DNA of 64,000 nt from Norana najaformis (GCA_964023275.1 OZ029915.1:34406573-34470572), one strand, 5' to 3'. Counted from the first letter of the stretch, positions 48,886 to 60,510 are shown. A program made the numbers and translations. Notes: a model not told the origin generated them from the sequence alone.

Positions 48886-51176
48886 CACAGAAACACATCC
48901 GTAAACGACCAGATTGTGACTTATGCTTTTAATGCACACTTTGAATGTTATGTCATCAGCCGACCAAAAAGTGAGAAATGGACGTGTTGCCTGGTTTTGT
49001 CTGGTTTATAATACGAGTGCAAATTGGAGGTTAAAGATCTTTTCCCATCACTTTTAAATATTCAGCAGGTTAACATCTACGGCTAGGAGCATAATGGGTC
49101 TATGCGTCTTTAGGTCATGACCCTTCTTTAATTTCTCATTTATTGGAATGTATTTCCTTGAGTACGCTATTACGACTACTGTAGCTTTCAATACTACGCT
49201 GTGGTCACAATTTTTAGGTCCAGTTTCCAAACGTTCCAGTTTCAGTTCCACTGCTTTTATCCAAAGTCAAGCTTTGATGATCTACTATATAAGCAGGCCC
49301 TCTGATTTCATAGCAAATGTCATAAGCGTCCATGTACTAGTAAGTCAAAAGACGTCATCTAACGTCATTCGATGCAAGTTTGGGTAGCGGAATAATTTTA
49401 TAACTCTGATTACCTGTGTGACAAATATCATTTAGTCCTTGTTATGTATCTGGAAATTAAGCCGATGTCCGTTATTACAGAGTTGCTAAGAGGAGTGGTT
49501 TGGTTTTCGACTGCGGCGGTGCGAAATAGTTGAATAGCTGCTTAAGGAAATAGGCTGTTAGTGTTAACAGTGCACCGTGTAAAAAGCAGTGTTCCTCCTA
49601 TTATGGTGTTATTCTTGTATATTTATGCTGCCTGCCTTTTAGGCGCGTTGATACTTAAGTATATACATTAATATACTCTTAGACTGCGATTGCAGTACAT
49701 GTGTCGATATAGGCAGTCGAAGTTTAGGCTACTTCGTCACGAAAATAGAGGTTCTGTCTTCTACGTCGTTGGACCAAGAAAGGAAATCTCTCGACGGATA
49801 GGTTTGTTAAATCTCTGACCTGCTCGTAAGCTTTCTGACTCGGCCTATTAGGGAGGAATGAGAGAGCGATAGTCTCTCTGCAGCCAACTGAGATGGACAG
49901 AGGTACGTGAGCGCAACCAAATGGAAAAATTATGTCAAGCAGGCGACACAAGTCGACTCCAAAGGAGCGCCAACACTGGCCGCCTTGTACGATTCGTCGG
50001 ACGGAAGTCTAAAGATCGGCGCAGACTTTTTGTTGCATTGCAACACGGATTTGAACTTAACTGTAACTTGATGGAAGGATCCAGTTAGTCTGCATATAAG
50101 GACCCAGAATCTTCAAAATCTTAGTTCATTATGGTAACTGCTGAGTAGAGGACCTTCGAAACAACCTAGATGTAATACCCGTGGTAAAATCGACATTCAT
50201 TTCATATTTTCTGTCTGTCACTATGAAGTCGGGACGTTAGTCCGTTCTCTAGATCCATGTTACTTATCTTCCTGACTTAATTCCCACTAAAGGCAGCCCA
50301 AGTGTAGTTGACGGGTCGTTTCTATAAATCGCTTTAGTGTTTTTCTGAGAAGGCATTGACCGGGCTTTTCTGTACGCTGAGGCTTCGCCATCTATGTCAT
50401 AATTATTCCAAAGTGGGCTATAGCGTCCCAACTCTGTCTCTGTTAGTCACCCCCAATTAAGGGAGATGAGACGTTGCAAAAGAATGCTTTTGCGGTTGAC
50501 CCAGTTGCGTCATAAGTGCCTCATTCTGTCGCTATATGCTTTGGTTCTATATCTTCGTTCCTCTTTCTTTCTTTCTGTCTGTCTTACTCATTCTCCCAGA
50601 GTCACACTACGTGACACCGCTCAAAGACCGGTTCCACCGCGAAGCTATTCTGTTGTCCGCCGATAGTAATCAGTCTTCATTGTCTGTAGTTAACCCCAAC
50701 CGAGTCCTCGCTCTAAGCCTCGGCGACCATTGCCTTCGATAACTGTCCCCTTCCTCACGATGCGTCGATAATAAAGACCGAGGCTAACGACTCTAAGACA
50801 CAGTCTCTGTCTGACGCTAAACTACGGGAACCCGCACGTATTGATGTTTATAAGGCGATTAATCTATTGGTTGGCTGAAGTCCAGCGAACTACATATGAA
50901 CGAATACGTCAATCAGTGTTCGCTGCATAACGAGTGCATGTTGAGCACAAAGAATCACCGAAAGAACATAATAGGGGAAATGTCGATTGTTCCTCTTTGA
51001 CTCACTTTAAGCAGCGCATTTTTTGTGATCAAATCTACTTCATTTAGAAGCATTTTGAATTAATTTTAAGCTATAATCTGAATAAATGAAAGCAAGTAAC
51101 TACTGTGCATTTGGGAAGCGATTTTGGGAAAAACCAAAGCAAGTTTGACTGCGTTATAAGAAGTGATTTGGAATAA
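48886..51176. other. Non-coding or undetermined
   Basis: A 400-bp block near 50438-50840 starts TGTTAGTCACCC, is T-rich and contains an AATAAA near 50770. It looks somewhat like a solo LTR but lacks a matching target duplication. No gene is recognised. Confidence 0.4.
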
Positions 51177-51260
51177 ATTTTATCATTTATATGATGGTAT
51201 GTCATATGTAACAATTGAAATGTTCTTAAGAGTTTATTTCTTTCAACTGCCAAAATGTCT
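51177..51260 (+). repeat. Dispersed repeat, copy 1 of 2
   Basis: TTTATATGATGGTATGTCATATGTAAC, then TTGAAATGTTCTTAAGAG and TTTATTTCTTTCAACTG, ending AATGTCT. The same order of words recurs at 53237-53318 in direct orientation. Confidence 0.8.
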
Positions 51261-51285
51261 ATGAAAGCGACGGCAATGCAGCGCT

Positions 51286-51340
51286 GCACATGGGTGAAAG
51301 GGCAATGGGTGAAAGGGCACTGGGTGAAAGGGCATTGGAA
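51286..51340. repeat. 15-bp tandem repeat, three units
   Basis: The unit ATGGGTGAAAGGGCA is repeated with one or two substitutions. It encodes a meaningless FHPLP repeat on the minus strand. Confidence 0.9.
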
Positions 51341-51776
51341 AATAAGTGTATTCTACAGCGCAGTCATCATAACGCCTTCTACTTAACGATAACGGCGCTA
51401 TAGAAGTTATTATTTTAGAATGGAAGAGCAAATTGGGGTCTCGTTGACAGGTCGTAGTTATAAAGAGCATGGTGGCGAGTTTAGTTTTATGCAACGACTG
51501 CCATTTATGGGCGAATACTCAACAGGCTGCAGTGACGATATGGAAGTTGATATCACGACAGACTTCTTCCATCTCTTCAGCAACTAAGCGCTACAAACGG
51601 CGCCATCTGCAGTCTATACTCGTCATTCGTGCGGCGGTTTTTATACGTCATCTGCGCCATCCGTCCGTCCACTGCCACCTTCAGTCCTCCAGGCTGTGCT
51701 GCTCCACCACATCCGCGAAGCCCTGGAACCGGCGCAGTCGTTTATATCGATCGATCGATGAGGGTGGCGAGTGAGG
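51341..51776. other. Non-coding stretch
   Basis: A degraded tail word GGCGCTATAGAAGTTATTAT lies near 51395, of the same type as the other retroelement ends. No gene is seen. Confidence 0.5.
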
Positions 51777-51906
51777 CGGTCGGTCGGTCGGTCGGTCGGT
51801 CGGGTCGGTCGGTCGGTCGGTCGGTCGGTCGGTCGGTCGGTCGGTCGGTCGGTCGGTCGGTCGGTCGGTCGGTCGGTCGGTCGGTCGGTCGGTCGGTCGG
51901 TCGGTG
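51777..51906. repeat. CGGT tetranucleotide microsatellite, about 32 units
   Basis: An almost pure run with one phase slip near 51800 (GGTCGGGTCGG). The four frames it opens give GRSVGRSV or PTDRPTDR peptides, which are repeat artefacts. Confidence 0.97.
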
Positions 51907-53236
51907 ACTGACATGGCTGGATGTCGTCGGACAAGCGACCGTAACGCCTGGTTTTGATGCAGCCATCTCCCGGACGATATATTCGCGAAAGGTGATCGTT
52001 TAGCGATCGCACTTAATTGGCAGATTCGGAGTTTTATTCGCATCCGGTCAACACTAATTCCAGCTTGCCTCTTGCATGATGCAATCGCGATCACTGCCAC
52101 TAGGACTGAAGATAAATTTGCGACAGCCAATTATTCTGGTCCTTTGTTAAACAGTTCGTGGCCTGCCTTTGCCAGGTTTCTTCAGAATATAGCTGTCCCA
52201 ATGTCCAGGCTTATGATAGCATGAATATCAACATCTTTATTCAACAAATAATGTGTCAGACGTTAGGTTAGCACTTTAAAATTAACCGACGTTTATCATG
52301 ATCGTAATTATGTAATCAGTCAATCATTTAAAAACAGATTAACAAATCAAGTAATATACATATAATTAATTGCATGTAAATCCATACACATATTCCGCCA
52401 TTCAAGGACCGATAAACGCAAAGACAGATGCCTAATTTTCTGTAGTTTTAAAACTTGTATAGCACCATTATAATAATGCGCAATACATCAATCGTTGGCT
52501 CATCATTGCCTTTCCCAAAATCCGGTCATTATCGAAGGTGAGTTCGATGAGACAAAGAGGCAGACGAAGGGAATGATAAACTGAAATAAACAAATCTCAC
52601 GAATGGAAACACATTCAAGACATAACGCACACAATGCCACATAATACATACATGCATACATAGGTGTATGCATACATAGTACTATGTACATATGTGCGTC
52701 ATACACACGTACGAACATACATGCATACACGCTTACATGCCGCCCGAGTGATTCTTAGCTTCTGAACTTCAGAATATCATGACTATAGAACTATACTTGT
52801 TGTCAGCCTGTTGTGCCCATACTAAACATAATTCGGTTGTGCAATGTTCAGCACCCATTTTATTGACAAATATGGAAAGATATGTTCAGATAATTTTGGC
52901 TCACGTGACGGTCAGTCTTTGTCGTCCTGGAGAAATATGCCACTTGACCTCTGATCCTCCTTTAATCCGTTTCCGTCTGCGTTTCCATGTCTCTATGTGT
53001 CTTGTGTTTCTGTCAGTCATCGTCTCTCAAGTGAACTGAACTGAACTGAAGATGCTTCATTGAACATCAGTATTTTAGCAAGCAATGAAGTACAGTACTA
53101 TGTGTTAAAAAAGAAATCTCAGATGGAACTAACATAGTTCTGCTTACAGACTTCCCGCAACCAATGCAACCAAGAACTTTGTAGGCAGTGAATTTGCAGC
53201 ATTGAATTTACATCAGTTTATTCATACATCGTAATA
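51907..53236. other. Non-coding stretch
   Basis: Contains an ACAT/GCAT-rich tract at 52640-52740. The frame ending at 53039 has a hydrophobic end but was not accepted as a signal-peptide exon. Confidence 0.45.
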
Positions 53237-53318
53237 TGCACTATTTATATGATTGTATGTCATAAGTAACAGTTGAAATGTTCTTGAGTTTATTTCTTTC
53301 AGTTCAATAAGATAATGT
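53237..53318 (+). repeat. Dispersed repeat, copy 2 of 2
   Basis: Diverged direct copy of 51177-51260, sharing GAAATGTTCTTGAG, GTTTATTTCTTTCAG and AATGTCT. Confidence 0.8.
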
Positions 53319-53454
53319 CTCAACGTGATCCTCTGAACTGGTGCAAAGATAGTGAGTTTGTAAGGTCGGTGAGCAGCGTATTCTGCAATGCTGGTCTAAT
53401 TTCAATGATTGAAGAGCTACGTATTCGTGCGGGCAACCCGGACAGTATTTAATT

Positions 53455-53694
53455 CTTTCACAGATCTTATCCTGACTTCCCTTCTTCCTCTTATCTCTCT
53501 TTCCGCTCCAATCCCAAACATTGCCCACCGTAGCTGCCACGCTGTATCTCTGATTGACTTTTGCATCTTGACCTGGAACCGAACCCTTTTGCCTATCGAT
53601 TTTGTTTTGACTGAGCGCCTGTGAATAATCTGGTCCCCGTGACTTGGCTCTCGTTGTGCGCTGTAGAAATCTCGGGATTACGATTACAATTAAC
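53455..53694 (+). mobile_element. LINE 3-prime-end fragment (CGATTACGATTAC-tail family), best copy
   Basis: This is the clearest copy of the repeat end. Landmarks are CTCTCTTTCCGCTCCAATCC, CCCACCGTAGCTGCC, CTGGAACCGAACCC, TGCCTATCGATTTTGTTTTG, ACTGAGCGCCTGTGAATAA and GCTGTAGAAATCTCGGGATT, followed by a GATTACAATT tail. It lies 280 bp upstream of the first visible receptor exon. Confidence 0.8.
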
Positions 53695-53857
53695 TGACAT
53701 TTGGTGAAGTGGGTGTTCAATTCTGAGGAATTAGGAAGCAGCATATATGGTGATAGCAACGAAGAGTTACATGAACTATTTGTAACTAATTAAAATTAGC
53801 AATTATTAACTATTAATTATAAATTATTAAAATTAACTAATTATAATTATTATAATT

Positions 53858-53958
53858 ACATAAACATACATACATACATACTTACATACTTACATACATA
53901 TATATACTTACATACATATATACATACATACATACATACGTACATACGTACATACATA
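53858..53958. repeat. ATAC tetranucleotide microsatellite next to a splice acceptor
   Basis: About 25 degenerate CATA units (some CTTA or CGTA) end only about 16 bases before the acceptor of the exon at 53975. Confidence 0.95.
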
Positions 53959-53974
53959 CGTGTTTCCTGTGCAG

Positions 53975-54120
53975 GTTCTTTGCAAGGTCCTCACGAAGAA
54001 CGTCTGATCGACGACATCTTTACTAACCGGAAGTACCAACCGCTGGCCAGGCCAGTCTTCCAAGAGACGGACAACCTCATCGTCCGATTTGGTCTCGAAC
54101 TTCAGCAGATTATCGAAGTT
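53975..54120 (+). CDS. Nicotinic acetylcholine receptor subunit, exon A (N-terminal ligand-binding domain)
   Basis: nAChR subunits form pentameric ligand-gated cation channels in the plasma membrane. This 146-bp exon follows the acceptor TTTCCTGTGCAG and ends before the donor GTATGT. It begins two bases from the end of a codon and ends on a codon boundary. The 48 residues run GPHEERLIDDIFTNRKYQPL then ARPVFQETDNLIVRFGLELQ and QIIEV. This is the alpha1-helix and beta1-strand start of the family (typical patterns E..L...L...Y....RP and V.FGL.L.QI..V). The preceding exon should hold the signal peptide and end one base into a codon. I could not find it in the window. Confidence 0.93.
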
Positions 54121-57100
54121 GTATGTACACAGACGTATGCATGCCATCGATCGTTTCTAGAAATTTATTCAGATTAACCTGTGAGTAATTTCGTCAGATC
54201 TCTTCAAATGCGTCTCATATCGCTTCTTCCCATGTGAAATTTAAGCGAAGAAATAAGCTTCAGCTAAAGCGAATGCCATTATCATCTTATCATCATGATT
54301 CGTTTCTACAGGCAGACACTTGGATGCAAATGAATTACCTCCATTCTTTTCGCTTTTATGTCTAGCGGGATGATTTCTCATGATCAGTCCATGTTTAGAT
54401 GCCGAAATAAGACCATAGAACGGAATGAATTGCGCATTCGGGAGTACTGCCACAAGGGACCACTGGCGAAGTGTTCTGTATAGAATTATTCTTGGGTTAG
54501 CCTGTAAATGTCAAACAATCATCCACACACTGGTCCGTCTAGTTTCACCGTGAAGCGCATTGCGAAAAACTGTATGGAATTAGTTATAAAGTTAATGAGG
54601 TAAGGCTGACATTTAGAAGAAAGTATTTCAATATCTGTGCCATGCCCTGCTAAATACTCCAGTTGGTGCAATGGTTTGAAATTCTTTGAACACGGTTATA
54701 AAACGGCAGTCAGAACCTAATCATTGTCGATTGATTTGAGGCGATGGCAATTCAACCGAAATTCTATTGGCTAAGATAAACCTATGCGCAGATATAAGAA
54801 GAATAAATTATTGTCTTATCCGCTGTTTTGTTTTGCTGATAGATGCTTATGGAGTTAATCAAATGTCAGATGACAGACAAAGAGGTGTTGAGTATAAATG
54901 CTACGACAGATACAAGTAGGGAATCGTATGAAGCAAATGCTGACATAATTAGATCCCACACAGACGAAGTCTGGCAGACGAAAGAGCGCATAAGCAAAAA
55001 GCAGTTGCACAGATGTCTTTAGTTTATATCCTCTACCCACATATATATTTATATTTATATATAAATCGAGATGATTGACTAGCATTTGGTGCTCTGTCGA
55101 ATTCAAACGGCGGAGCTTCTTTCGTCATGAGAGAATGACATGTGTTCTGTGGACGTCGGCGGAATCAACTAAGAGACACTTTGCCATAAATCATTGACAA
55201 CGTCCATAAAACGACCTGCATTAAGTGCCTCTAATTGGTCTCTTACGTCTTCGTCGTCGTCGTCTTCTACTCTTTGTTGATTCATCTTCGCAGTAATCGA
55301 AATGAATTGCTTCGTACACGATATTCAGAATGCACGAAACTCGTCCGAGAAAATTCATTTAGAGTCTTGCTTTCTTTGAAGAAAATAATTATACTCACTC
55401 ATTATATCTCTAGAAAACACCTGACGAGTCTCTTTCCTGGGCACATTTACGTCAATCATAATTATTGGTGTCTGCATTGGCCCAATTTTGAAATTGTAGA
55501 ATGGCCCATGCGCTAAGTGCTAAGTCTAACAAATAGCTAACTCAAAATTGGATATATGTGTGTTTCAAGACACTTAATATGGTTTTTAATTATCGTTTTA
55601 AGTTTTAAGTAACATTTTGGGTGCCTCACAGAAACGCTGCATCCGCTAACGGTAAACGCTAAATCCAACGCTAAACGCTAAATCCATAGTAATAAACTCT
55701 ACAATTCTTCGGCGCCCTAAAACCAAAAACGCAAAAACCTGCTCAATTAAACATTACAAGAGCCGAAACATCAATTAAGTGCTTCCTTCAGTTTTCAAGA
55801 GGTTTCTATTCTGTTCTGTTTTTCACTCTAATCTTTCTATCCTATTCCAGCAAGAATCTCAGATTATCACACATACAATCATTATTAACATGCGTTCTTG
55901 TATTTACGTGATGATTGGACAGTTGTGAGCAATGAAACGCCGGATAAGACTGAGCTTCTGACATTGCACTGTATACATATTATGTGTAAACTGATCGCGT
56001 GGTCGTGGTCTGGTTCAGCCTTCCTCCGCCTGGATGAGGACAATGGGCGTTAGACCGGAGACAATCCTATGCATGGTAGATGGAATACATTCGAATGAGA
56101 CGGACTGTGTGATCAACAACCACACAGACAACAACGAATTGATTTATTAGACAGAAGTTCAATCGTTGGCCCTTGTCTCTTGATTACGAGGATTTAGGAC
56201 CGACATTTCTGAAACTGGTTTTCCACTAGAGCGCTCGTCGCCTGATAACGGCATTTATGGCATAGGCCTTCTCACCGCGTCATTGTTTAGGTCGATTCTC
56301 TTTCATTTCTAGTGAAGAATGTAGCTATACGAAAGTGTCAGTGTTAGTGGTAAAGCTAAAGAATATGCTTTATTCGATTCTATTATTTAATAATATATTT
56401 CGTTACGGTCGATTAAATTCATCATAAACGCTTTGTTTAACCAATTTTATCTGTGGCGTGTCATTTTCCCTTTACTTATTTTTTCGACTTTAACTTCACT
56501 GTCGTCTATCTTTCGAAGAGTCAATCGATCGGGCTTCGAACTATCGACTTAACCGATCTGTAGCGTTAACTCGAGAAACGATACTCGAATAGTTACTTGA
56601 TTTTCGTATATTATTTAAATGAACAGTTCAAACACAACAGTACTTGAATCGTCACAGTTTCTAAACACACATATCTATCAGCGACATTTGTACTTCAAAG
56701 AACCAGGTCATTTTACTGCCATTAAATCTTCTTCACGCTCTCTTCCAACAACGCATTCTCCACAGCCACAGCAAACCAGTTCAAATTGGTTTAAACTCGT
56801 CCATTTCCAGAACGAGCGCCCATGTGATAAAATTGGAAAGTTCCACGGTCCGCTACTCAGCCAATCATAAACAAGTCAACAACGCGATGACTTGTCGGCA
56901 TGACGTCACGATGACTTCCAATACAAACGCGCGCCCAAAACATGCTAAATCGTTAGAAAAAAGTCACTCTTACATTCATTCACTCATTCACTCAGTTTCA
57001 CGTTCAGCAAAAACCTACATTCGTTCATTAGAAAATAACACCTTTCACTTTTCAGCCATTGAATTAGCAGCTGCTCTAGACCATCTTTCGAAGTTTGAAA

Positions 57101-57173
57101 TATATAAATACATCTTTCTATGCATGATTTTTTTAGGATTATCATTCATCTCATTGTAATATTCGCATTTTAG
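54121..57173 (+). other. Intron A-B of the nAChR gene
   Basis: This intron of about 3.05 kb runs between phase-0 exon ends. Open frames at 56619-57159 (+) show no recognisable domain and are taken as chance. CpG-poor and AT-rich; no mobile element is recognised with confidence. Confidence 0.8.
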
Positions 57174-57218
57174 GATGAAAAGAATGAAATGCTTCACACA
57201 AGCATGTGGCTAAACTAT
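57174..57218 (+). CDS. nAChR subunit, exon B (45-bp mini-exon)
   Basis: A 45-bp exon between the acceptor TTCGCATTTTAG and the donor GTGAGT encodes DEKNEMLHTSMWLNY, phase 0 at both ends. It matches the conserved VDEKNQ...T..WL segment (beta2 strand and loop) of nicotinic subunits. A 45-bp exon at exactly this place is a hallmark of the gene family. It is too short for ordinary ORF detection and is supported by frame, splice sites and perfect continuity with exons A and C. Confidence 0.94.
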
Positions 57219-57549
57219 GTGAGTATCAAATATTTTAGACCTAAGATACATAGTGACAGCTGTGAACAAGTCTGTCCGTTTCACTTCGCAACTCTCATGT
57301 AACTCTATTAAGTACCCTACCATAGAAATACATGCCTTGAGCTATTCACATGTCTCTTATGCAGACATCTGTTAGTGAAGAGTGCATAACTGCAAATTGT
57401 TCCACTAACGTTAAGTCCAACTCTGACGGATAGAATGGTTTTGACCTTTGTTCGTTCCGTCATACCATAACCCCTTTCAACAGGCCTTCAAGGGTCATGA
57501 TGCTATTTGAAGCGTTGTTACGTGTTACTTGTTTTCTGTTGTGTTACAG
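57219..57549 (+). other. Intron B-C of the nAChR gene
   Basis: A 331-bp intron with a good polypyrimidine tract (CTTGTTTTCTGTTGTGTTACAG) at its end. Nothing else is seen. Confidence 0.85.
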
Positions 57550-57659
57550 CAATGGACTGATTATAAGTTGTCGTGGAACGAAAGCGAATATGGCGGTGTT
57601 GCCAGCATCCGACTGCCTTCGTCCAAAATATGGCATCCAGACATTCTGCTTTACAACAG
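57550..57659 (+). CDS. nAChR subunit, exon C (loop D and loop A)
   Basis: A 110-bp exon, the usual size of this exon in the family, lies between the acceptor GTTACAG and the donor GTATCA. It encodes [36 protein letters not shown], and two bases of a Ser codon. It supplies the loop D Trp (QWTDY) of the complementary agonist face and the loop A motif W.PDI.LYN of the principal face, with the conserved Tyr. The Asn of NES (codon at 57577) is a potential N-glycosylation site. The reading frame joins exon D to form LLYNSADED. Confidence 0.96.
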
Positions 57660-57724
57660 GTATCACTACAAAGTCATGTTTACATTTCACTGCCTCTAAT
57701 AATGTACGAATATAAATACATTCA

Positions 57725-57834
57725 TATGTGCTTACACACATACATAAATACATACATCCGTACGTGCGTACCTACGTAGATACATGAATGCATAACTACT
57801 TACATACATACACAATCAGACATATAAAGCGCCT
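57725..57834 (-). repeat. ATAC microsatellite ending in a reversed retroelement tail
   Basis: TACATACATA units end at ACATATAAAGCGCCTC (57820-57835). Read on the minus strand this gives GAGGCGCTTTATATGT followed by the ATAC repeat, the same order as at 41737. Confidence 0.6.
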
Positions 57835-58082
57835 CTAACCATGCAATATCTCCTTCTGCATGGATTCGGTGAAGCGCACTAAAGCGCAGTGCATCATGTC
57901 ACTCAAGTCGTCAGTCGAGTGTCGACAGTTCCTTCGTAATCAGAAGACTCGAGTAGCTGCAGTAGATCGCAGTGGTCACGACCAGCAAACGCCCCAGACG
58001 TAGAAAATCGCTCCCCAGTTGCCAATCGACGTTTTCGTCCCCAGCCGATCGAGATGGAATATTACGCCGCCTACGTTTCCTC

Positions 58083-58109
58083 CGCTGCTGCTGCTGCTGC
58101 TGCTGCTGT
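58083..58109. repeat. CTG/CAG trinucleotide repeat, about 8-9 units
   Basis: Pure CTG on the + strand, giving polyGln or polyCys frames. It lies inside the receptor intron, so it is most likely non-coding. Confidence 0.9.
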
Positions 58110-58259
58110 CTATTTGAGCAGTCCAAATCAATAGACGAAACTTCACATAAATAGCCCTTGAATCTTTCAGCAATGTAATGCAAAAATGCCATTTCTTTGG
58201 CGTATACATTTCTGATAAACCAGCTGACTAGCTACAGCTCATGGCTTTTACATACGACT

Positions 58260-58289
58260 CTTAGTGTTACATAGTAATGTAACACTAAG
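58260..58289. repeat. Perfect 13-bp inverted repeat (hairpin)
   Basis: CTTAGTGTTACAT, a 4-base loop AGTA, then ATGTAACACTAAG. Arms pair without a mismatch. Confidence 0.9.
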
Positions 58290-59103
58290 CTGAAAGTCAT
58301 TATACTTACCCACTGTATCATGTTTCCACTTCCTCTTTGTAGACCTCAGAATTTAATTGCATGTGATGACTGTAGTGTTCCACTTTTCTCAAACTTCATT
58401 GCGGCTCTCCATTCTGGAACAGGATGACTATAATCAACGAATGCTTTTATGCCGTTACTCTCACTAGAAGACGGAATAAAAGCGTGTAATTACTTCTTGT
58501 TCATGTTGAAGAGTCTTGTTAAATTGGGACTATTTAAATGTTTGCGCTGTAAAGGACGTGTGTTGTTCCATATCGTTAGGTGTCTCAGAAGCGATAGCAC
58601 TAGAGATGAGGCACTAAGATCGGATAGCCCAACACAAGTTCTGTCATGTTGCATTTTATATCAATCTTTTATTTGACCGAAAGCAAATCACGAGGAGAAA
58701 GACAACAGCAAACTGATAACAGCTACCTATCTGTGTTGTTATAGGCCTACTACTGACAGAATCAGAAAAGTGGTTGAACATTTTTTCTTTAAACATTTTG
58801 TATTCGAGAAATGCGAATTCAAGATATGGACAGTCGTTCAATCCAATCTCCTTTGCCTTAAGCGAAAATCTGGTATTGCATATAGGACATTAACGGCTAA
58901 AAACAAACAGAACACACAATAAAATGATAAGAAATTAATAATTTAACAACCTGAGTGATAACTGCAAGTACAATAGATTATTTGAGCGTTCGCTCGGCAC
59001 CTAAGATCATACAAACAGCCAGAGTCAGAGGATGCATGCTTCTCGCTCTATTTTCATCATCTCTTTTTCCTAACTTTGGCGTCTTCTTTAACATGGTTAC
59101 CCC

Positions 59104-59153
59104 ATCTCTCTTCATATATATATGTATATATATATGTATGTATATATATATAT
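59104..59153. repeat. TA/TATG microsatellite
   Basis: Degenerate TATATATG units. Confidence 0.9.
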
Positions 59154-59319
59154 CTTCTGTTTTGTGTGTTCGTTGCATTTCTCACAGCTTTATCGCATAA
59201 TATTCGACGCTACTATGCACCGTTTGTTCTTGGTTCCCAGCCTGCCGCCACGTTAGTTCCATGTAACGCATACTCCATCTGAAACCCCCATATGATGTAT
59301 CTGTCAGTCATTCTTCACA

Positions 59320-60510
59320 TCTTAAGCTTACGCTGCATGACCGCCTTCCATGTCAGTTGCCAACTCTCCCGCCTCGAACTGCCCTACCTAAAGCCAAACA
59401 ATCTAATTCCGCCCAATTTGGCACAGCAACAACGCAGTATAGACATCTATTCTTATTCCTGTACCGTTCTTCCTAGCCTCTTCCCTCGGACGACCTGTTC
59501 TTAAAAACCCTTCATTTGACAAATAAATTGGACTATCGAACTACCCACCTCCTTCCAACTTGTCTTTTATATCCAGGTTAACTGAACGGATTGTCCTATC
59601 GCCGATCAACGATTGTCTGACGGCCAATTCACTTCTTTCTTCACGTCCGTTTGATTTTACTAGTCGGCACTCAACTGAAACCCTCCTCACTTCCACCTGC
59701 ATCAAGCTCATTTCTGCCATCTCTCATCAACAGGTTTCTTACCTCTGCCTCTTCATACTTCATTGATCACAACATCTCACTCCAAAGACTTTCAACCTGG
59801 TTTGGTTTTACTGACAGTGTTTTTCCTCTGGATACAATCCTATCTTTCCTCCCTCTCTTTCTCCGTTAAAACATCGGAAGCTAATCCCAATCATGCCCTC
59901 TCACTTGGATAGTTCGACAAGGATCAGTTCTTGGACCTCTTCTGTTTATCTTTGGCACAGCCCCGCTCAGTTTACTCATTAAATGTTTACTCCTTGGCTG
60001 TCAGACAATCATCATCTCTATGCTGACGACATCCAACTATTCATCTCTTTCTCTCCGAACCGTTCCACCGACTCTAAAGATCGTCTCCTTCCTGAATGAC
60101 ATCTAATCTCCTGTGCTTGAACCCAGTAAAAACTGAATTCAGACTTATAGACCTACGTGACCATCCCAAGAAAAAATGTCCTACCCCTCTTTCCCTCAAA
60201 CTGGACTCTGCCTCCACCTACCAACACCTTTACTACTAATTTGCCTTTCCGCAACTAAGGTGTGATTTTCGACCACAACTTCAGCTTTTCTAATTATGCC
60301 AACCATCTCTTCGGCTATTGTTTCATGCATATCCGTGACCTTCGCAGAATCCGCCCTATGCTCAACTTCAAAACCGCTTCTACCATCGCCACATAATTAG
60401 ACCATCCTAAACTAGACTATGGAACTCACTTTCCTGAATATAGACATCATCCAAATAAACCGCTCTCGTTGGACGCTGTAAAAATATACTATTACCATTA
60501 CAGGTCATTA
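59320..60510 (+). pseudogene. CR1/L2-like LINE reverse transcriptase, broken, inside the nAChR intron
   Basis: Reading across frameshifts, ORF2 blocks come in order. QLSRLELPYLK near 59356 is the linker after the endonuclease, and KNPSFDK near 59503 follows. LTERIVLSPINDCLTANSLL near 59578-59640 and FDFTSRHSTETLLTS match the RT motifs. A degraded DHNISLQRLS...WFGFTDSV follows near 59765-59820. VRQGSVLGPLLF near 59910-59950 is the QGS.LGPLLF motif. YADDIQLFISFSPN near 60020-60063 contains the catalytic YADD box, then LNPVKTEF near 60117. The C-terminal part is mostly deleted. The copy ends TCTCGTTGGACGCTGTAAAA and a TACCATTACAG tail, like the tail family at 53455. Many stops make it inactive. 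Confidence 0.88.

Noticed and set aside
50536..50742. Hydrophobic MLWFYIFVPLSFFLSVLLI start as a secreted or receptor first exon
   Set aside because: Available donors give phase 2 or 0, not phase 1, and the region looks more like a T-rich repeat or solo LTR.
50438..50840. Solo LTR of a retroelement
   Set aside because: It has a TGTTAG start and an AATAAA signal, but no convincing CA end with a target duplication and no second copy or internal region.
51641..52130. Overlapping minus-strand ORFs of 123-149 codons (PTDRPTDR repeats)
   Set aside because: They are produced by the CGGT microsatellite, which is open in every frame.
52779..53039. Frame with a hydrophobic end (MCLVFLSVIVSQ) upstream of the receptor, as a signal-peptide exon
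   Set aside because: The only nearby donor (GTGAAC after CAA) leaves phase 0, but exon A needs a preceding exon that ends one base into a codon. The frame ends at a stop right after.
56619..57159. Extra coding exons in the first visible receptor intron
   Set aside because: The translations do not match any receptor segment, and exon A joins exon B directly in phase.
58000..58192. PolyGln protein on the minus strand (CAG repeat)
   Set aside because: It lies in the middle of the receptor intron, depends on a microsatellite, and has no splice partner.
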